Positions 15,849 through 24,994 of a DNA stretch of 64,000 nucleotides are shown here, piece by piece; within the stretch, counting starts at the first letter, position 1, and the number at the start of each line of letters is the position of its first letter. This stretch comes from JANMZR01 sp040385875. GTDB taxonomy: Bacteria; Bacteroidota; Bacteroidia; Cytophagales; Spirosomataceae. The translations under genes were made by a program, and so were the position numbers. The notes beneath the pieces are model-generated. The model was not told the DNA's origin. It saw nothing but the letters and a program-made list of their open reading frames with translations, and did not search any database. The DNA is taken from positions 96,981 through 160,980 of the forward strand of contig JAZKGO010000004.1 in the NCBI GenBank assembly GCA_040385875.1, read 5' to 3'.

Positions 15849-17108
15849 CTAAATTATTTTCTTCAATACAAAAGTATTAAAGATAAATTCGGAACCTCGC
15901 TTTACCACTAAAGAAATACTCCTACCTTCTTTTTTTTGCAAAGTTTTGTAAATATTGCTGAGTGTTTCGTCTGAATAATTCGAATTATTGATTGAAATTA
16001 CTTGGTCTCCTTCTCTAAAGCCGGCCAAATAACCTGGTGAATTTTCATCCACTCTATCAATGTAAAACTCATTGAAAGAAGCCCCCTTCGCTATAAATTC
16101 AATACCACTCATATTATGCTCAAATGGCTCTTTCAGACGGCTATTATATGGTTTTAAAAGCATATATTTATCCCGATAATTGAAAGTTACACTGAACCTT
16201 CGTAAAATATCACAACCGATATTACCATTTCTGATAATCTCTTTAGAGAGTTTTTTAGCAACAGACTCACTATCAGGAAAGGAGGTAATAACATCTTTCA
16301 ATTCAAATTTTCCCAAATTTATTTTATCAGTACGGCCTAAACTACCGTTAATTATTCCATTGAGACCTTTTCCTAACTGTGATCTCACTAAATTTTTAGG
16401 CAATTCAACCTCATCTTTTTTGGTTAGCTCTAATGAGATTGCATGGCCCGCACCAGTGTCAATCATCAACCTTGCCAACATAGTTTTGTTATTTATTTCT
16501 ATCGATACATCATTAAGATAAGGTTTGGTTTCCTGGATTTCAATCGGGAATAATACTCCTTTTGAGGCCTTATATTTAAATTTTTCTGGTTTCTGTAAAA
16601 AAATGTTACTTGAGGCAAAATCAATATTGACAACAAAATAGTTGAAAATATCATAGCCAAAAATCCCGTGTATTTTCATCCCTAGGATTTGTGAAATTTC
16701 AAGAAAGTCGTTTTCAAGCACAATAAGATTTTGATTCTTGGCTATGATCTCTCCCATTCTAAATGTATTATTTGGAGAAACATAAGCCATTTGATCATTG
16801 CCTTCACCTGCTCCGGCAATCTTCACTTTTCTAGTCTTTTTAAGGTTTAATTTAACAGCTAAGGCTGGATCTGTAATGATAGTATTACTAACGCCAGTGT
16901 CGAAAATAAACTTTAAAGTATCTGAATTATTGATAGTTATGGGTACCACTATCAGATTAGACATTAGTTGAAATGGGACGGTTACGGTTCTTTTGTTTTT
17001 CGAAAAGTGAAATCCAAAGTCGGGATAATTGCTTTTCTGACTCATGGATTCAAATCCAAAGTGTATTAAAGTAAGACTAAAAAATACAACTTTTAATAAT
17101 CTTTTCAT
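15849..17108 (-). CDS. exported retropepsin-like aspartic protease with PDZ domain
   Basis: A 419-residue protein with a signal peptide (about residues 1-23). Two retropepsin-like half domains carry FDTG (D70) and IDTG (D217), each the catalytic Asp-Thr-Gly. A PDZ domain follows at about 325-415, seen in GASFNEFYIDRVDENSPGYL and FREGDQVISINNSNYS. The layout of two aspartyl protease lobes on one chain plus PDZ is common in Bacteroidota exported proteins of unknown target. It is convergent with rpmB and divergent from tpiA; no partner gene is adjacent. Confidence 0.85.
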   Translation of the reverse strand: MKRLLKVVFFSLTLIHFGFESMSQKSNYPDFGFHFSKNKRTVTVPFQLMSNLIVVPITINNSDTLKFIFDTGVSNTIITDPALAVKLNLKKTRKVKIAGAGEGNDQMAYVSPNNTFRMGEIIAKNQNLIVLENDFLEISQILGMKIHGIFGYDIFNYFVVNIDFASSNIFLQKPEKFKYKASKGVLFPIEIQETKPYLNDVSIEINNKTMLARLMIDTGAGHAISLELTKKDEVELPKNLVRSQLGKGLNGIINGSLGRTDKINLGKFELKDVITSFPDSESVAKKLSKEIIRNGNIGCDILRRFSVTFNYRDKYMLLKPYNSRLKEPFEHNMSGIEFIAKGASFNEFYIDRVDENSPGYLAGFREGDQVISINNSNYSDETLSNIYKTLQKKEGRSISLVVKRGSEFIFNTFVLKKII

Positions 17109-17330
17109 TTATGTTGAGTACCGCTTCTAACTTTTGTAAATGTGTTTTTTCTAAGATTGCTATTTTATAAAGGGATTTAGCAATCAATTTTTCCTTCTAT
17201 TTCATGCTAAAGTTAGGATAAATCAGCGAATTATTATAAAAAAAATTGTAATTATTCTAAATCTTTAGCTTTGTTTAAGGCTCGGAATCAGGTGGAGCTT
17301 AATTTATATTATATTCCAATTTTGAATAAT

Positions 17331-17338
17331 TATATTTG
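17331..17338 (+). promoter_or_regulatory. -7 box candidate for tpiA
   Basis: TATATTTG is an exact match to the TAnnTTTG -7 consensus, about 40 bases before the tpiA ATG. No matching TTG was found at the expected -33 distance, so this is only half a promoter by sequence. Confidence 0.4.
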
Positions 17339-17378
17339 TACTTAGTTTAAAAAATTGTAATACTATTTTCGAAGAAAA

Positions 17379-18140
17379 ATGAGAAAAAAAATTGTAGCTG
17401 GCAACTGGAAAATGAACAAAAATTATGAAGAAGCATTGTCATTGGCTTCAGAAGTGATTTTTATGGCCAACGACGAAGTAAATTCATCTGTTCAATTGAT
17501 AATGGCTTGTCCGTTTCCTTATTTAATACCTTTAAATAAATATTTAGATAAGTCGCCCAATATAGCTGTAGCCGCTCAAAACTGCCATGACAAAGCCTCA
17601 GGAGCTTATACTGGTGAGGTTTCGGCCTCAATGCTAGCATCGATTGACGTTAAATATGTGATCATTGGTCATAGCGAGCGACGCCAATATTTTTCTGAGT
17701 CAAATGCTCAATTGAAAGATAAGGTTGACATAGCCATAGCTAATAATTTAACGCCAATATTTTGCTGTGGCGAATCACTTGAGCTTCGAAACGGTACCTC
17801 ATTTTTAGAATTTGTGGCTAACCAACTGACTGAAAGCTTATTTCATTTGGAAGCATCAGAGTTTTCTAAAATTGTAATAGCTTACGAGCCTATTTGGGCA
17901 ATTGGAACCGGATTAACGGCAAGTTCAGAACAAGCTCAAGAAATGCATGCTTATTTACGACAACATATCAGCAATAAATATGGCAATGAATTAGCCCAAA
18001 ATTTGAGTATATTATATGGTGGAAGCTGCAATGAAAAAAATGCCGCTGAACTTTTTGCCTGTGCTGATGTGGATGGTGGCCTCATTGGTGGCGCTTCATT
18101 GAAGTCAAGAGAATTTGTAAATATTGCTAAATCTTTCTAA
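17379..18140 (+). CDS. tpiA: triose-phosphate isomerase
   Basis: TpiA interconverts dihydroxyacetone phosphate and glyceraldehyde 3-phosphate in glycolysis. The 253-residue protein has K11 in AGNWKMN, the catalytic H98 in IIGHSERRQYF, E170 in VIAYEPIWAIGTG and the phosphate loop LYGGSCNEKN ending in GGLIGGASL. The stop is two bases before the GTG start of the lysoplasmalogenase-like gene, so the two are probably co-transcribed. Confidence 0.97.
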   Translation: MRKKIVAGNWKMNKNYEEALSLASEVIFMANDEVNSSVQLIMACPFPYLIPLNKYLDKSPNIAVAAQNCHDKASGAYTGEVSASMLASIDVKYVIIGHSERRQYFSESNAQLKDKVDIAIANNLTPIFCCGESLELRNGTSFLEFVANQLTESLFHLEASEFSKIVIAYEPIWAIGTGLTASSEQAQEMHAYLRQHISNKYGNELAQNLSILYGGSCNEKNAAELFACADVDGGLIGGASLKSREFVNIAKSF

Positions 18141-18142
18141 AA

Positions 18143-18648
18143 GTGATTGAAAAGTACTTTAAATATGGCTTCTTTTTAATTGCTACTTTTGAATTATNNN
18201 NNNNNNNNNNNNNNNNNNNNNNNNNNNNNNNNNNNNNNNNNNNNNNNNNNNNNNNNNNNNNNNNNNNNNNNNNNNNNNNNNNNNNNNNNNNNNNNNNTTT
18301 ACTTTCAATGGTTTGTATTCCAAAGGGTATTATACAGTTTTTGTTTTGCTTTTTGGTTTGGTTACAATGCTTTACCTTTTTCCAAAATTAGGAGATTTGA
18401 AAATACCTGTAGTGCTGTATTTTATGGCTATTCTGACAATGGTTCTATCGGCACTAACTCTTTGGAATAGTCATAGTTATGGCAAAATAGTATTTCATGG
18501 GGCACTATTATTTATGGTTTCTGATAGCCTTATTGCTATTAATAAATTTCAATTTGCCGTTCCTTTTGCAGGTTTTTTAATCATGAGCACTTATATTTTG
18601 GCTCAGTGGTTTATTGTTGATGGGATTAAGAATAAAGTGACTGGATAG
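18143..18648 (+). CDS. lysoplasmalogenase-like (YhhN/TMEM86) membrane protein, interrupted by a gap
   Basis: The gene starts with GTG at 18143 and gives 18 residues (IEKYFKYGFFLIATFEL) before the run of N. After the gap the frame resumes at FTFNGLYSKGYYTVFV and runs to the stop at 18648. The C-terminal segment FHGALLFMVSDSLIAINKF and YILAQWFIVDG are the conserved YhhN/TMEM86 motifs, with the catalytic-type Asp in VSDSL. The two parts are in different frames across the 100 N, as expected of a placeholder gap. Roughly 80 residues and the first conserved Asp motif should lie in the missing part. Family enzymes cleave vinyl-ether lysolipids, but the role in this organism is unknown. Confidence 0.8.
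18198..18297. other. assembly gap of 100 N inside the lysoplasmalogenase-like gene
   Basis: Exactly 100 N. The flanking coding frames do not agree modulo three, so the true missing length is not 100 bases, or differs by one or two bases modulo three. A normal YhhN protein suggests about 250 missing bases. Confidence 0.95.
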
Positions 18649-18649
18649 C

Positions 18650-20560
18650 TTAATTCTTCAATATTAGGTCACCATTATGAGTATAAATCAGGTGGTCATT
18701 TTCGAGTAACAGTTCTATTGCTTCTGTAAATAGTTTTTCACTTTTAGGAAATATTGTATTTTTTAATTGCTCAGCACTCATGGGACCAGCCTCCAAAAGT
18801 AAAGTGATTTTAACTTGATAGCTACCAATTTCTTCATTGAAATTTTTGCCTAACTTTTTGTTTTTCAAGCAATTGTCGCATATTCCACAATCCGATTCAA
18901 CAATTTCGTTAAAGTATTCTAAAATTATTTTTGACCGACATTGATTCTCTTGATTGGCAAAATTAATCATCGCTTTTGCTTTATTGAGATCCCGATTTTT
19001 GCGAAACAAAATATTTTGCTCTTTAATTGGTAATAATTTTGCATCGTATCGGGGGCTTAGGTAGGTAATGGTGGGGAGATTACTTTGTTTTAGATAGTTG
19101 ATAATTTTATTTGAATGCAAGAAGTCGAGTAGCTTCACAATTTCAACTACTGGCAATAAATAGTTTTTGGCAATTAGAGTTTCTGAAATTGTTTGAAAAT
19201 CAGTAAATAAATCGCCACCATACATTCTCAAAAGTAGCTTTATAAAGTTATCGACTCGTTCGTTTGTTAGTCTAAAACTATATAGTTCGTTATTATTGAC
19301 AATTATTTGAATTTTTGAAGGGTTGTTAAATGCTTCATTCAGTTGAATAAAACCTTCCGACTCCAATATTTTTATTGCTTTAAAAAGCTCCCCAATTTTT
19401 AAATCAAAATTCTGTTGAAATTCTACCGAATTAAAAGGAAAAGTCTCATTTTCTGCTCCACCGATTGGTATATGATAAAAGTTGGCTAACATCTGGTACA
19501 CTCGTCTCAAATAATCAGTCGGGGGATAGGCTTCTTCGATTTTGGTAATCAGATTATTGGCATCATTGATAGTATAAAGTATTACTGCATAAGCTTTTAG
19601 CTCATCACGACCAGCCCTACCAGCCTCTTGATAATAAGCTTCTAGGCTCTCAGGCAAATCTAAATGAATAACCAAACGAACGTTTGATTTATCAATTCCC
19701 ATACCAAATGCATTGGTGGCTACTATAGTATTGGTTTTCCCTTTTATCCAATTGTCTTGTTTGCTATTACGTTGGTCATGAGCCAAGCCAGCATGATAGA
19801 AGTCTGTATTAAATCCTTTTGAATTGAGCCAGTCTGAGGTGCTTTTGGCTCGCTTTCTACTCCTCACATAAATAATGTTGGTGCCTTTTACTTTTGTCAA
19901 AATATCCAATAACTTCCGATCCTTGTCCTCATTCTCAATCACCGAATAGGAAATATTCTTTCTTGCAAAACTTAATCTAAATTGTTTTGGATTTTTAAGA
20001 TTTAGCCTTTCACAGATGTCAAGAGCAACTTCTTTGGTGGCCGATGCCGATAAGGCAATTTGATTTACAGTCGGAATAAGTGCTTTAAATTCAATTATTT
20101 TTAAATAGGCAGGCCTAAAATCATAGCCCCATTCAGAAATACAATGGGCTTCATCTATGGCTAAGAGATTGATATTCATTCGCTTAACCCTTTCAATAAA
20201 TAATGGTGTAGTAAGCCTTTCGGGCGAAACATATAAAAATTTTACCTCACCATATACACAATTATCGAGCAGGGTATCAATTTCTTGATGATGCATTCCA
20301 GAATAAATAGCAACTGCCTTAATGCCTTTATTTCTGAGATTTTCAACTTGATTTTTCATGAGGGCAATCAACGGCGTTACCACAATACAGATACCCTCGA
20401 TTGCCATTGCTGGCACTTGAAAGCAGATCGATTTGCCAGCACTTGTCGGTAGCAAAGCAAGTGTATCATTTCCTGACAATACTGCTTTAATTACCTCCTC
20501 TTGCAAAGGTCTAAAACTATCATACCCCCAAAATTTCTTTAAAATTTCATGGATGGTCAT
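18650..20560 (-). CDS. recQ: ATP-dependent DNA helicase RecQ
   Basis: A 636-residue superfamily 2 helicase. It has motif 0 (FRPLQEEVIKAVLSG), Walker A variant LLPTSAGKSICFQ (K43; the usual GGGKS is SAGKS here), DEAH at 136-139 in LLAIDEAHCISEWGYDFRP, and motifs V/VI in VATNAFGMGIDKSNVR and YYQEAGRAGRDE. The zinc-binding Cys cluster after the helicase core is CRSK...CGICDNCLKNKK. It has a winged-helix region but no clear HRDC domain, so it is a short RecQ. RecQ resolves recombination and replication-fork structures. It is convergent with the lysoplasmalogenase-like gene; one base separates the two stop codons. Confidence 0.94.
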   Translation of the reverse strand: MTIHEILKKFWGYDSFRPLQEEVIKAVLSGNDTLALLPTSAGKSICFQVPAMAIEGICIVVTPLIALMKNQVENLRNKGIKAVAIYSGMHHQEIDTLLDNCVYGEVKFLYVSPERLTTPLFIERVKRMNINLLAIDEAHCISEWGYDFRPAYLKIIEFKALIPTVNQIALSASATKEVALDICERLNLKNPKQFRLSFARKNISYSVIENEDKDRKLLDILTKVKGTNIIYVRSRKRAKSTSDWLNSKGFNTDFYHAGLAHDQRNSKQDNWIKGKTNTIVATNAFGMGIDKSNVRLVIHLDLPESLEAYYQEAGRAGRDELKAYAVILYTINDANNLITKIEEAYPPTDYLRRVYQMLANFYHIPIGGAENETFPFNSVEFQQNFDLKIGELFKAIKILESEGFIQLNEAFNNPSKIQIIVNNNELYSFRLTNERVDNFIKLLLRMYGGDLFTDFQTISETLIAKNYLLPVVEIVKLLDFLHSNKIINYLKQSNLPTITYLSPRYDAKLLPIKEQNILFRKNRDLNKAKAMINFANQENQCRSKIILEYFNEIVESDCGICDNCLKNKKLGKNFNEEIGSYQVKITLLLEAGPMSAEQLKNTIFPKSEKLFTEAIELLLENDHLIYTHNGDLILKN

Positions 20561-20611
20561 TGTGTGAATAGAATGATAAAGTTGCCTTATATCAATTTTA
20601 AAATGTATTTA

Positions 20612-22486
20612 TTAGTTGCTCGCCTCTTGCATCGAATTCAGCTTTTTGTAAAAACCATTTTCGATTGTAATTAGTTGATTATGAGTACCTTTCTCAACTA
20701 TTTCGCCTTTATGTATGACTATGATTTCGTCCGCATTTTGGATAGTGGAGAGTCTATGGGCGATTACCAAAGTAGTACGGTTTTTCATTAATTTGGCCAG
20801 CGACTCTTGCACCAATTTTTCTGATTCAGTATCCAGTGCCGAAGTGGCCTCGTCAAGCACTAAAAGGGGAGGGTTTTTTAAAATAGCTCTGGCAATACTT
20901 AATCTCTGCCGCTGACCGCCCGATAGTTTTCCGCCTCTGTCGCCAATAAAAGTTTCGTATCCAGCTTTAGTTTGAATAATAAATTGGTGAGCATTGGCTA
21001 TTTTGGAGGCTTCCTCCACTTCTTTTTCTGAGAATTTACTCCCAAAAAGAATATTATTTTTTATTGAGTCGTTAAAAAGAATGCTCTCCTGGGTCACAAT
21101 CCCCATTATTTTTCTCAACGATTCAATTTTTATATTTTGAATAGGAATGCCATCCACTAATATTTCACCTGAAGTTACCTCATAAAATCTCGGCAATAAA
21201 TCGGCAATGGTAGATTTGCCACTGCCAGAGGAACCCACCAAAGCAACAGTTTTCCCTTTAGGAATGGTGAAATTAATGTTTTTAAGCACCTCTTTTGAAT
21301 TATTGTACCTAAAGTGTACATTTTTGAATTCAATTTTATCCTTAATTTCACTGATTTCTACAGGATTTTCAATCTCCTTAATAGTTGATTCTGTGTCTAT
21401 TAAGCTTAAAATTCTATCAGCTGCTACAATTCCTCTTTGAGTGCCAGCTATGGCATTAGAAATTTCTTTGGCTGGCCTCGTTACTTGTGAGTAGAGTAAT
21501 ATATAGGCCACAAAGGCTGAGGCAGTCATATTTGAGTCGCCACTCAATACCAAAGTCCCTCCATAAAGTAAAATCGTAGCTACCAAAGTAACCCCTAAAA
21601 TTTCAGAAACGGGTGGAGCCGCCTCTTGCCTAAACAACATTTTGAGCCAAGATTTAAAGTATCCTTCATTTTCATTCCTAAACTTTTCAATGATGTATTT
21701 TTCGGCTCCAAAACCTTTAATTACTCTAATCCCGCCAAAAACTTCATCAAAGAGACTAATCAAATTACTTTGGTTTTGTTGCACATCTGTGGCACTTTCT
21801 TTGAGCTTTTTGGTCAGGCTGCCGATTACAAAGCCTGAAATAGGAATGATCAATAGAGAGAAAATAGTAAGCTCCCAAGACCTCCAAAATAAGACAATAA
21901 AAAATATGATCAGCAATACTACATCTTTGAAAATGGCTGAAAAAGCTTTGCCAATTGAGTTTTCAACTTCCTGGATGTCAGTGGTTAATCTCGAAATGAT
22001 ATCTCCTTTTCTTTTGTCGTTAAAAAAGGAAAGGTTCAATTTTAATGCTTTTTCAAATACGGTTTTTCTCAATGAGAGTACGGTGAAACCTTTTACCGAT
22101 TCAATAATTCTTGAGGATAAATACCTGAAAATGTTGCTAATTAAAACAGAAAATATTATAATTCCACAAACGAGCCAGAGTGTTTTTACCTTGCCTTTCT
22201 CGCTTGTGAATTTGTTGATAGAATAGTTAAAATAGTCTACCATACTTTCTAAATTATTCCATTTCAAAATAGGTGGGACAGATACATTAACCTCATTTTT
22301 CCCAAAAAGTACGTCTAATAAAGTTTGTATTAAAGTAAAAGTAAGTATTCCAAAAAGGCTAGAAATAATAGAATAGGTAAAAAATGGTAGTATAAACCTT
22401 TGAATGGGAGCGTATTTAAGTATTCGTTGAAATGTTTTCAAAGTTTTGTATAAAAATTGGGTGATTGTGAGCCTAATAGACTTCAA
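20612..22486 (-). CDS. ABC exporter, MsbA-like half transporter
   Basis: A 624-residue fusion of a six-helix membrane domain (about residues 30-345) and an ATPase domain (about 385-620). Walker A is GSSGSGKS (418-425), the Q-loop and signature LSGGQRQRLSIARA follow, and Walker B is LLVLDEATSALD with the H-loop in LVIAHRLST. Such half transporters act as homodimers; MsbA-type members flip lipid A or other lipids, others export peptides or drugs. The substrate is not fixed by sequence. It lies just upstream of recQ on the reverse strand with a 51-base gap. Confidence 0.9.
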   Translation of the reverse strand: MKSIRLTITQFLYKTLKTFQRILKYAPIQRFILPFFTYSIISSLFGILTFTLIQTLLDVLFGKNEVNVSVPPILKWNNLESMVDYFNYSINKFTSEKGKVKTLWLVCGIIIFSVLISNIFRYLSSRIIESVKGFTVLSLRKTVFEKALKLNLSFFNDKRKGDIISRLTTDIQEVENSIGKAFSAIFKDVVLLIIFFIVLFWRSWELTIFSLLIIPISGFVIGSLTKKLKESATDVQQNQSNLISLFDEVFGGIRVIKGFGAEKYIIEKFRNENEGYFKSWLKMLFRQEAAPPVSEILGVTLVATILLYGGTLVLSGDSNMTASAFVAYILLYSQVTRPAKEISNAIAGTQRGIVAADRILSLIDTESTIKEIENPVEISEIKDKIEFKNVHFRYNNSKEVLKNINFTIPKGKTVALVGSSGSGKSTIADLLPRFYEVTSGEILVDGIPIQNIKIESLRKIMGIVTQESILFNDSIKNNILFGSKFSEKEVEEASKIANAHQFIIQTKAGYETFIGDRGGKLSGGQRQRLSIARAILKNPPLLVLDEATSALDTESEKLVQESLAKLMKNRTTLVIAHRLSTIQNADEIIVIHKGEIVEKGTHNQLITIENGFYKKLNSMQEASN

Positions 22487-22798
22487 AATTAGAAATTTAA
22501 AAGCAATATTTTATAATATTCTGTTTCAAGCTATCGTATTCTTTAGCTATCCAATAACTAGCCTAGTTTAGCGACTATATTTTCTGATTTATGGATAAAA
22601 AGTTGATTTTTATCACAATATTATAATTACAAGAAATTTTGTTATTTAAGCGGAAAAGCGTAATTTTGCGCTTCAAATTTTTACTGATATATAACAAAGT
22701 TGGCTATTATTTCACTGAAAGGCTGGTTTCAATTTGACGAGCAGATTAGGAGAAATTTTTAATTAACATAAAAAATGGGATTTTTATCCTTCAATTAA
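22487..22798. other. 312-bp divergent intergenic region upstream of ppiD
   Basis: No gene was found. The region contains the well-formed promoter for ppiD described separately and a leader of about 120 bases, whose role is not evident. Confidence 0.5.
22637..22668 (+). promoter_or_regulatory. strong Bacteroidota-type promoter for ppiD
   Basis: TTTTG at 22637-22641, a 19-base spacer and an exact -7 box TAATTTTG at 22661-22668. Transcription would start near 22675, leaving a leader of about 125 bases before the ATG at 22799. Confidence 0.7.
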
Positions 22799-24907
22799 AT
22801 GGCATTAATTACCAAAATCCGAGAAAAATCAGGCGTAGCAGTTGCTTTCATAGCCGTAAGTTTAATATTATTTATTGTTGGCTCCGACCTTTTAGGTGGC
22901 AATAGTTTGTTTAGTGGTGATAATCAAACGGTTGGTGAGATAGCAGGAGAGAAAATATTGTATCCTGATTTTTCAGCTAAAGTTCAAGAAGCCACTCAGA
23001 ATTTTCAAGCACAATCACAAAAAGCTCCCAATGATCAAGAGCAACAACAAATCCGTAATCAGGTTTGGGATAGATACATTAATGATATTGCATTTCAAAA
23101 AGAATTTGATGAGTTGGGAATTACAGTAAGTAATGAAGAATTGGTGGACATGGTACAAGGGAATAATATTCACCCTGCCATAAAACAACAATTTTCGAAT
23201 CCACAAACGGGTGCATTTGATAAAACTCAGGTGATTCAGTTTTTGAAAAATTTGAAAACAATGCAACCTGCTCAACAACAATCTTGGCTTACTTTCGAAA
23301 AAAGCCTAGCAGTAAGTCGTGTTCGTGAAAAGTATGAAAATATGCTATCGCTGTCCAATAATGTAACTTCATTGGAAGCAAAAAATGATTACCAAGCTCA
23401 AAACGCCAAGGTAGATGCCAAATATTTATTTGTACCTTTTAGTTCGATTGTAGATTCAACCATAAAAGTAACTGACTCACAATTAGAGGATTATCTATCA
23501 AAACATAAAGATAGATACAAAGGATTCGAATCACGCTCATTGGAATATGTGATATTCAATGTAGTGCCAACCAAGGAAGATAGCGCTGCCTTTTATGAAC
23601 AAATTAAAGATTTGGCTCGTGGCTTAGGAGCTGCCACAAACGATTCGGCCTATGCTGCTTCTAATTCTGATATTGTATCCCCAAGTGCTTGGAGCTTGAC
23701 CGAGTTACCCGAAAGTGTGAAATCATCATTGCCTACATTTAACGTAGGTGGTGTTTACGGTCCTTTTAAAGATGCAGGGAATTATTCAATACTGAAATAC
23801 AAAGGAATTGCCAAGGATAGCCTTTCTACCATAAGAGCTAGTCATATTGTATTCTCCTTTGCTTCTAAAACTGACTCTGCAAAAGCAGTTGCTAGAGCTA
23901 AGGCGTTGGCGGTTTTAAACCAAATTAAAGGTGGAGCTAATTTTGAGGCAATGGCGCAACAAAATGGAGGTGATGGAAGTGCACAGAATGGTGGAGATTT
24001 GGGCTATTTCAAAAATAACGGGGCCATGGTTAAACCCTTTGAAACTGCAGTATTTGCTTTCAACGGAACGGGCCTTTTACCCAATCTTGTAGAGACTGAC
24101 TTTGGCTACCATATTATCAAAGTAACCGAAGCGAAGAGCAATATAAAATATCGAGTTTCATTGATATCTAAAGTATTGTCGCCTAGCCAGCAAACTCGTG
24201 ATGTTGCTTATTCAAAAGCTGAATTATTTGCCTCAGAGAATAATTCAATTGATAAGTTTAAAGCTGCCATTAAGAAGGATAAATTAATATCTCTCACTGC
24301 TGATAGAGTGATGGAAGGCTCCTCTTCTATTAATGGTATGCAAAATGCGAGAGAAATTACGCTTTGGGCATTTGGTGAAACAGCTGAGAAGGGATCCATC
24401 TCAAATGCATTTGAAATCAATGACAATTATTTGGTGGCAGCTGTAACTGGTACTTCTTCAAAAGATAAGCCTAGTATTGAAGATTATAAAGATGAATTGA
24501 AATTTAGAGTAATTGCAGATATTAAAGCAGGACAAATAGTGGAGAAATTAAATAGTCTTTCAGGTTCATTAGAACAAATAGCTCAGAAATACGGTGCTGG
24601 AGCCATAGTTGAGACCTCTCCAGGGATTACATTGGCCAACGGCTCTTTAAAATCTGCAGGTTCAGATCCAGTTGCAATTGGTAAATTGTTTGGCTTGAAG
24701 CCTAGTCAAAAGTCAAAAGCCATCAAAGGTGAGTCAGGAGTATTTATTGTGGAAGGTACTGCTATTCAAAATGCACCTGAAATAGCTGATTATAGCCAAT
24801 TCAAAAACCAAGGAATACAAAATTTGAAAGGTCGTGGTAGCTATTATGTATCAGAAGCCATTAAAGAAAATGCCAAAATAAAAGACAATAAAGCGAAGTT
24901 TTATTAA
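22799..24907 (+). CDS. ppiD: periplasmic folding factor, PpiD-like peptidyl-prolyl isomerase
   Basis: A 702-residue membrane-anchored chaperone/isomerase with one helix at about residues 13-32 (VAFIAVSLILFIVGSDLLGG). It has a SurA-like N-terminal domain and a parvulin domain at about 340-450, recognisable by IRASHIVFSFASKTD, then GGDLGYFKNNGAMVKPFE and ETDFGYHIIKVTE. PpiD assists the folding of exported and outer-membrane proteins near the Sec translocon. The length is near the family norm. It is divergent from the ABC exporter and convergent with anmK across a terminator. Confidence 0.92.
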   Translation: MALITKIREKSGVAVAFIAVSLILFIVGSDLLGGNSLFSGDNQTVGEIAGEKILYPDFSAKVQEATQNFQAQSQKAPNDQEQQQIRNQVWDRYINDIAFQKEFDELGITVSNEELVDMVQGNNIHPAIKQQFSNPQTGAFDKTQVIQFLKNLKTMQPAQQQSWLTFEKSLAVSRVREKYENMLSLSNNVTSLEAKNDYQAQNAKVDAKYLFVPFSSIVDSTIKVTDSQLEDYLSKHKDRYKGFESRSLEYVIFNVVPTKEDSAAFYEQIKDLARGLGAATNDSAYAASNSDIVSPSAWSLTELPESVKSSLPTFNVGGVYGPFKDAGNYSILKYKGIAKDSLSTIRASHIVFSFASKTDSAKAVARAKALAVLNQIKGGANFEAMAQQNGGDGSAQNGGDLGYFKNNGAMVKPFETAVFAFNGTGLLPNLVETDFGYHIIKVTEAKSNIKYRVSLISKVLSPSQQTRDVAYSKAELFASENNSIDKFKAAIKKDKLISLTADRVMEGSSSINGMQNAREITLWAFGETAEKGSISNAFEINDNYLVAAVTGTSSKDKPSIEDYKDELKFRVIADIKAGQIVEKLNSLSGSLEQIAQKYGAGAIVETSPGITLANGSLKSAGSDPVAIGKLFGLKPSQKSKAIKGESGVFIVEGTAIQNAPEIADYSQFKNQGIQNLKGRGSYYVSEAIKENAKIKDNKAKFY

Positions 24908-24930
24908 GATTTGGAGGTGAATTTCTTAAG

Positions 24931-24964
24931 AAAATCCGTTGAACAAGCTCAACGGATTTTTTTT
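24931..24964 (+). terminator. terminator between ppiD and anmK
   Basis: A perfect 12-bp stem (24931-24942 and 24949-24960) with a six-base loop, followed by a run of T. The A/T flanks allow use from both directions; the anmK stop lies 35 bases to the right. Confidence 0.85.
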
Positions 24965-24994
24965 GCAAAAGTTTTTGTAAATATTTGATTGAGA

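Noticed and set aside
18143..18648. Frameshifted pseudogene
   Set aside because: The frame change coincides with a 100-N scaffold gap, so it says nothing about mutation.
21642..22226. 194-codon forward-strand frame inside the ABC exporter
   Set aside because: It lies entirely opposite the conserved MsbA-like gene and has no start signal or recognisable domain; it is a shadow of that gene.
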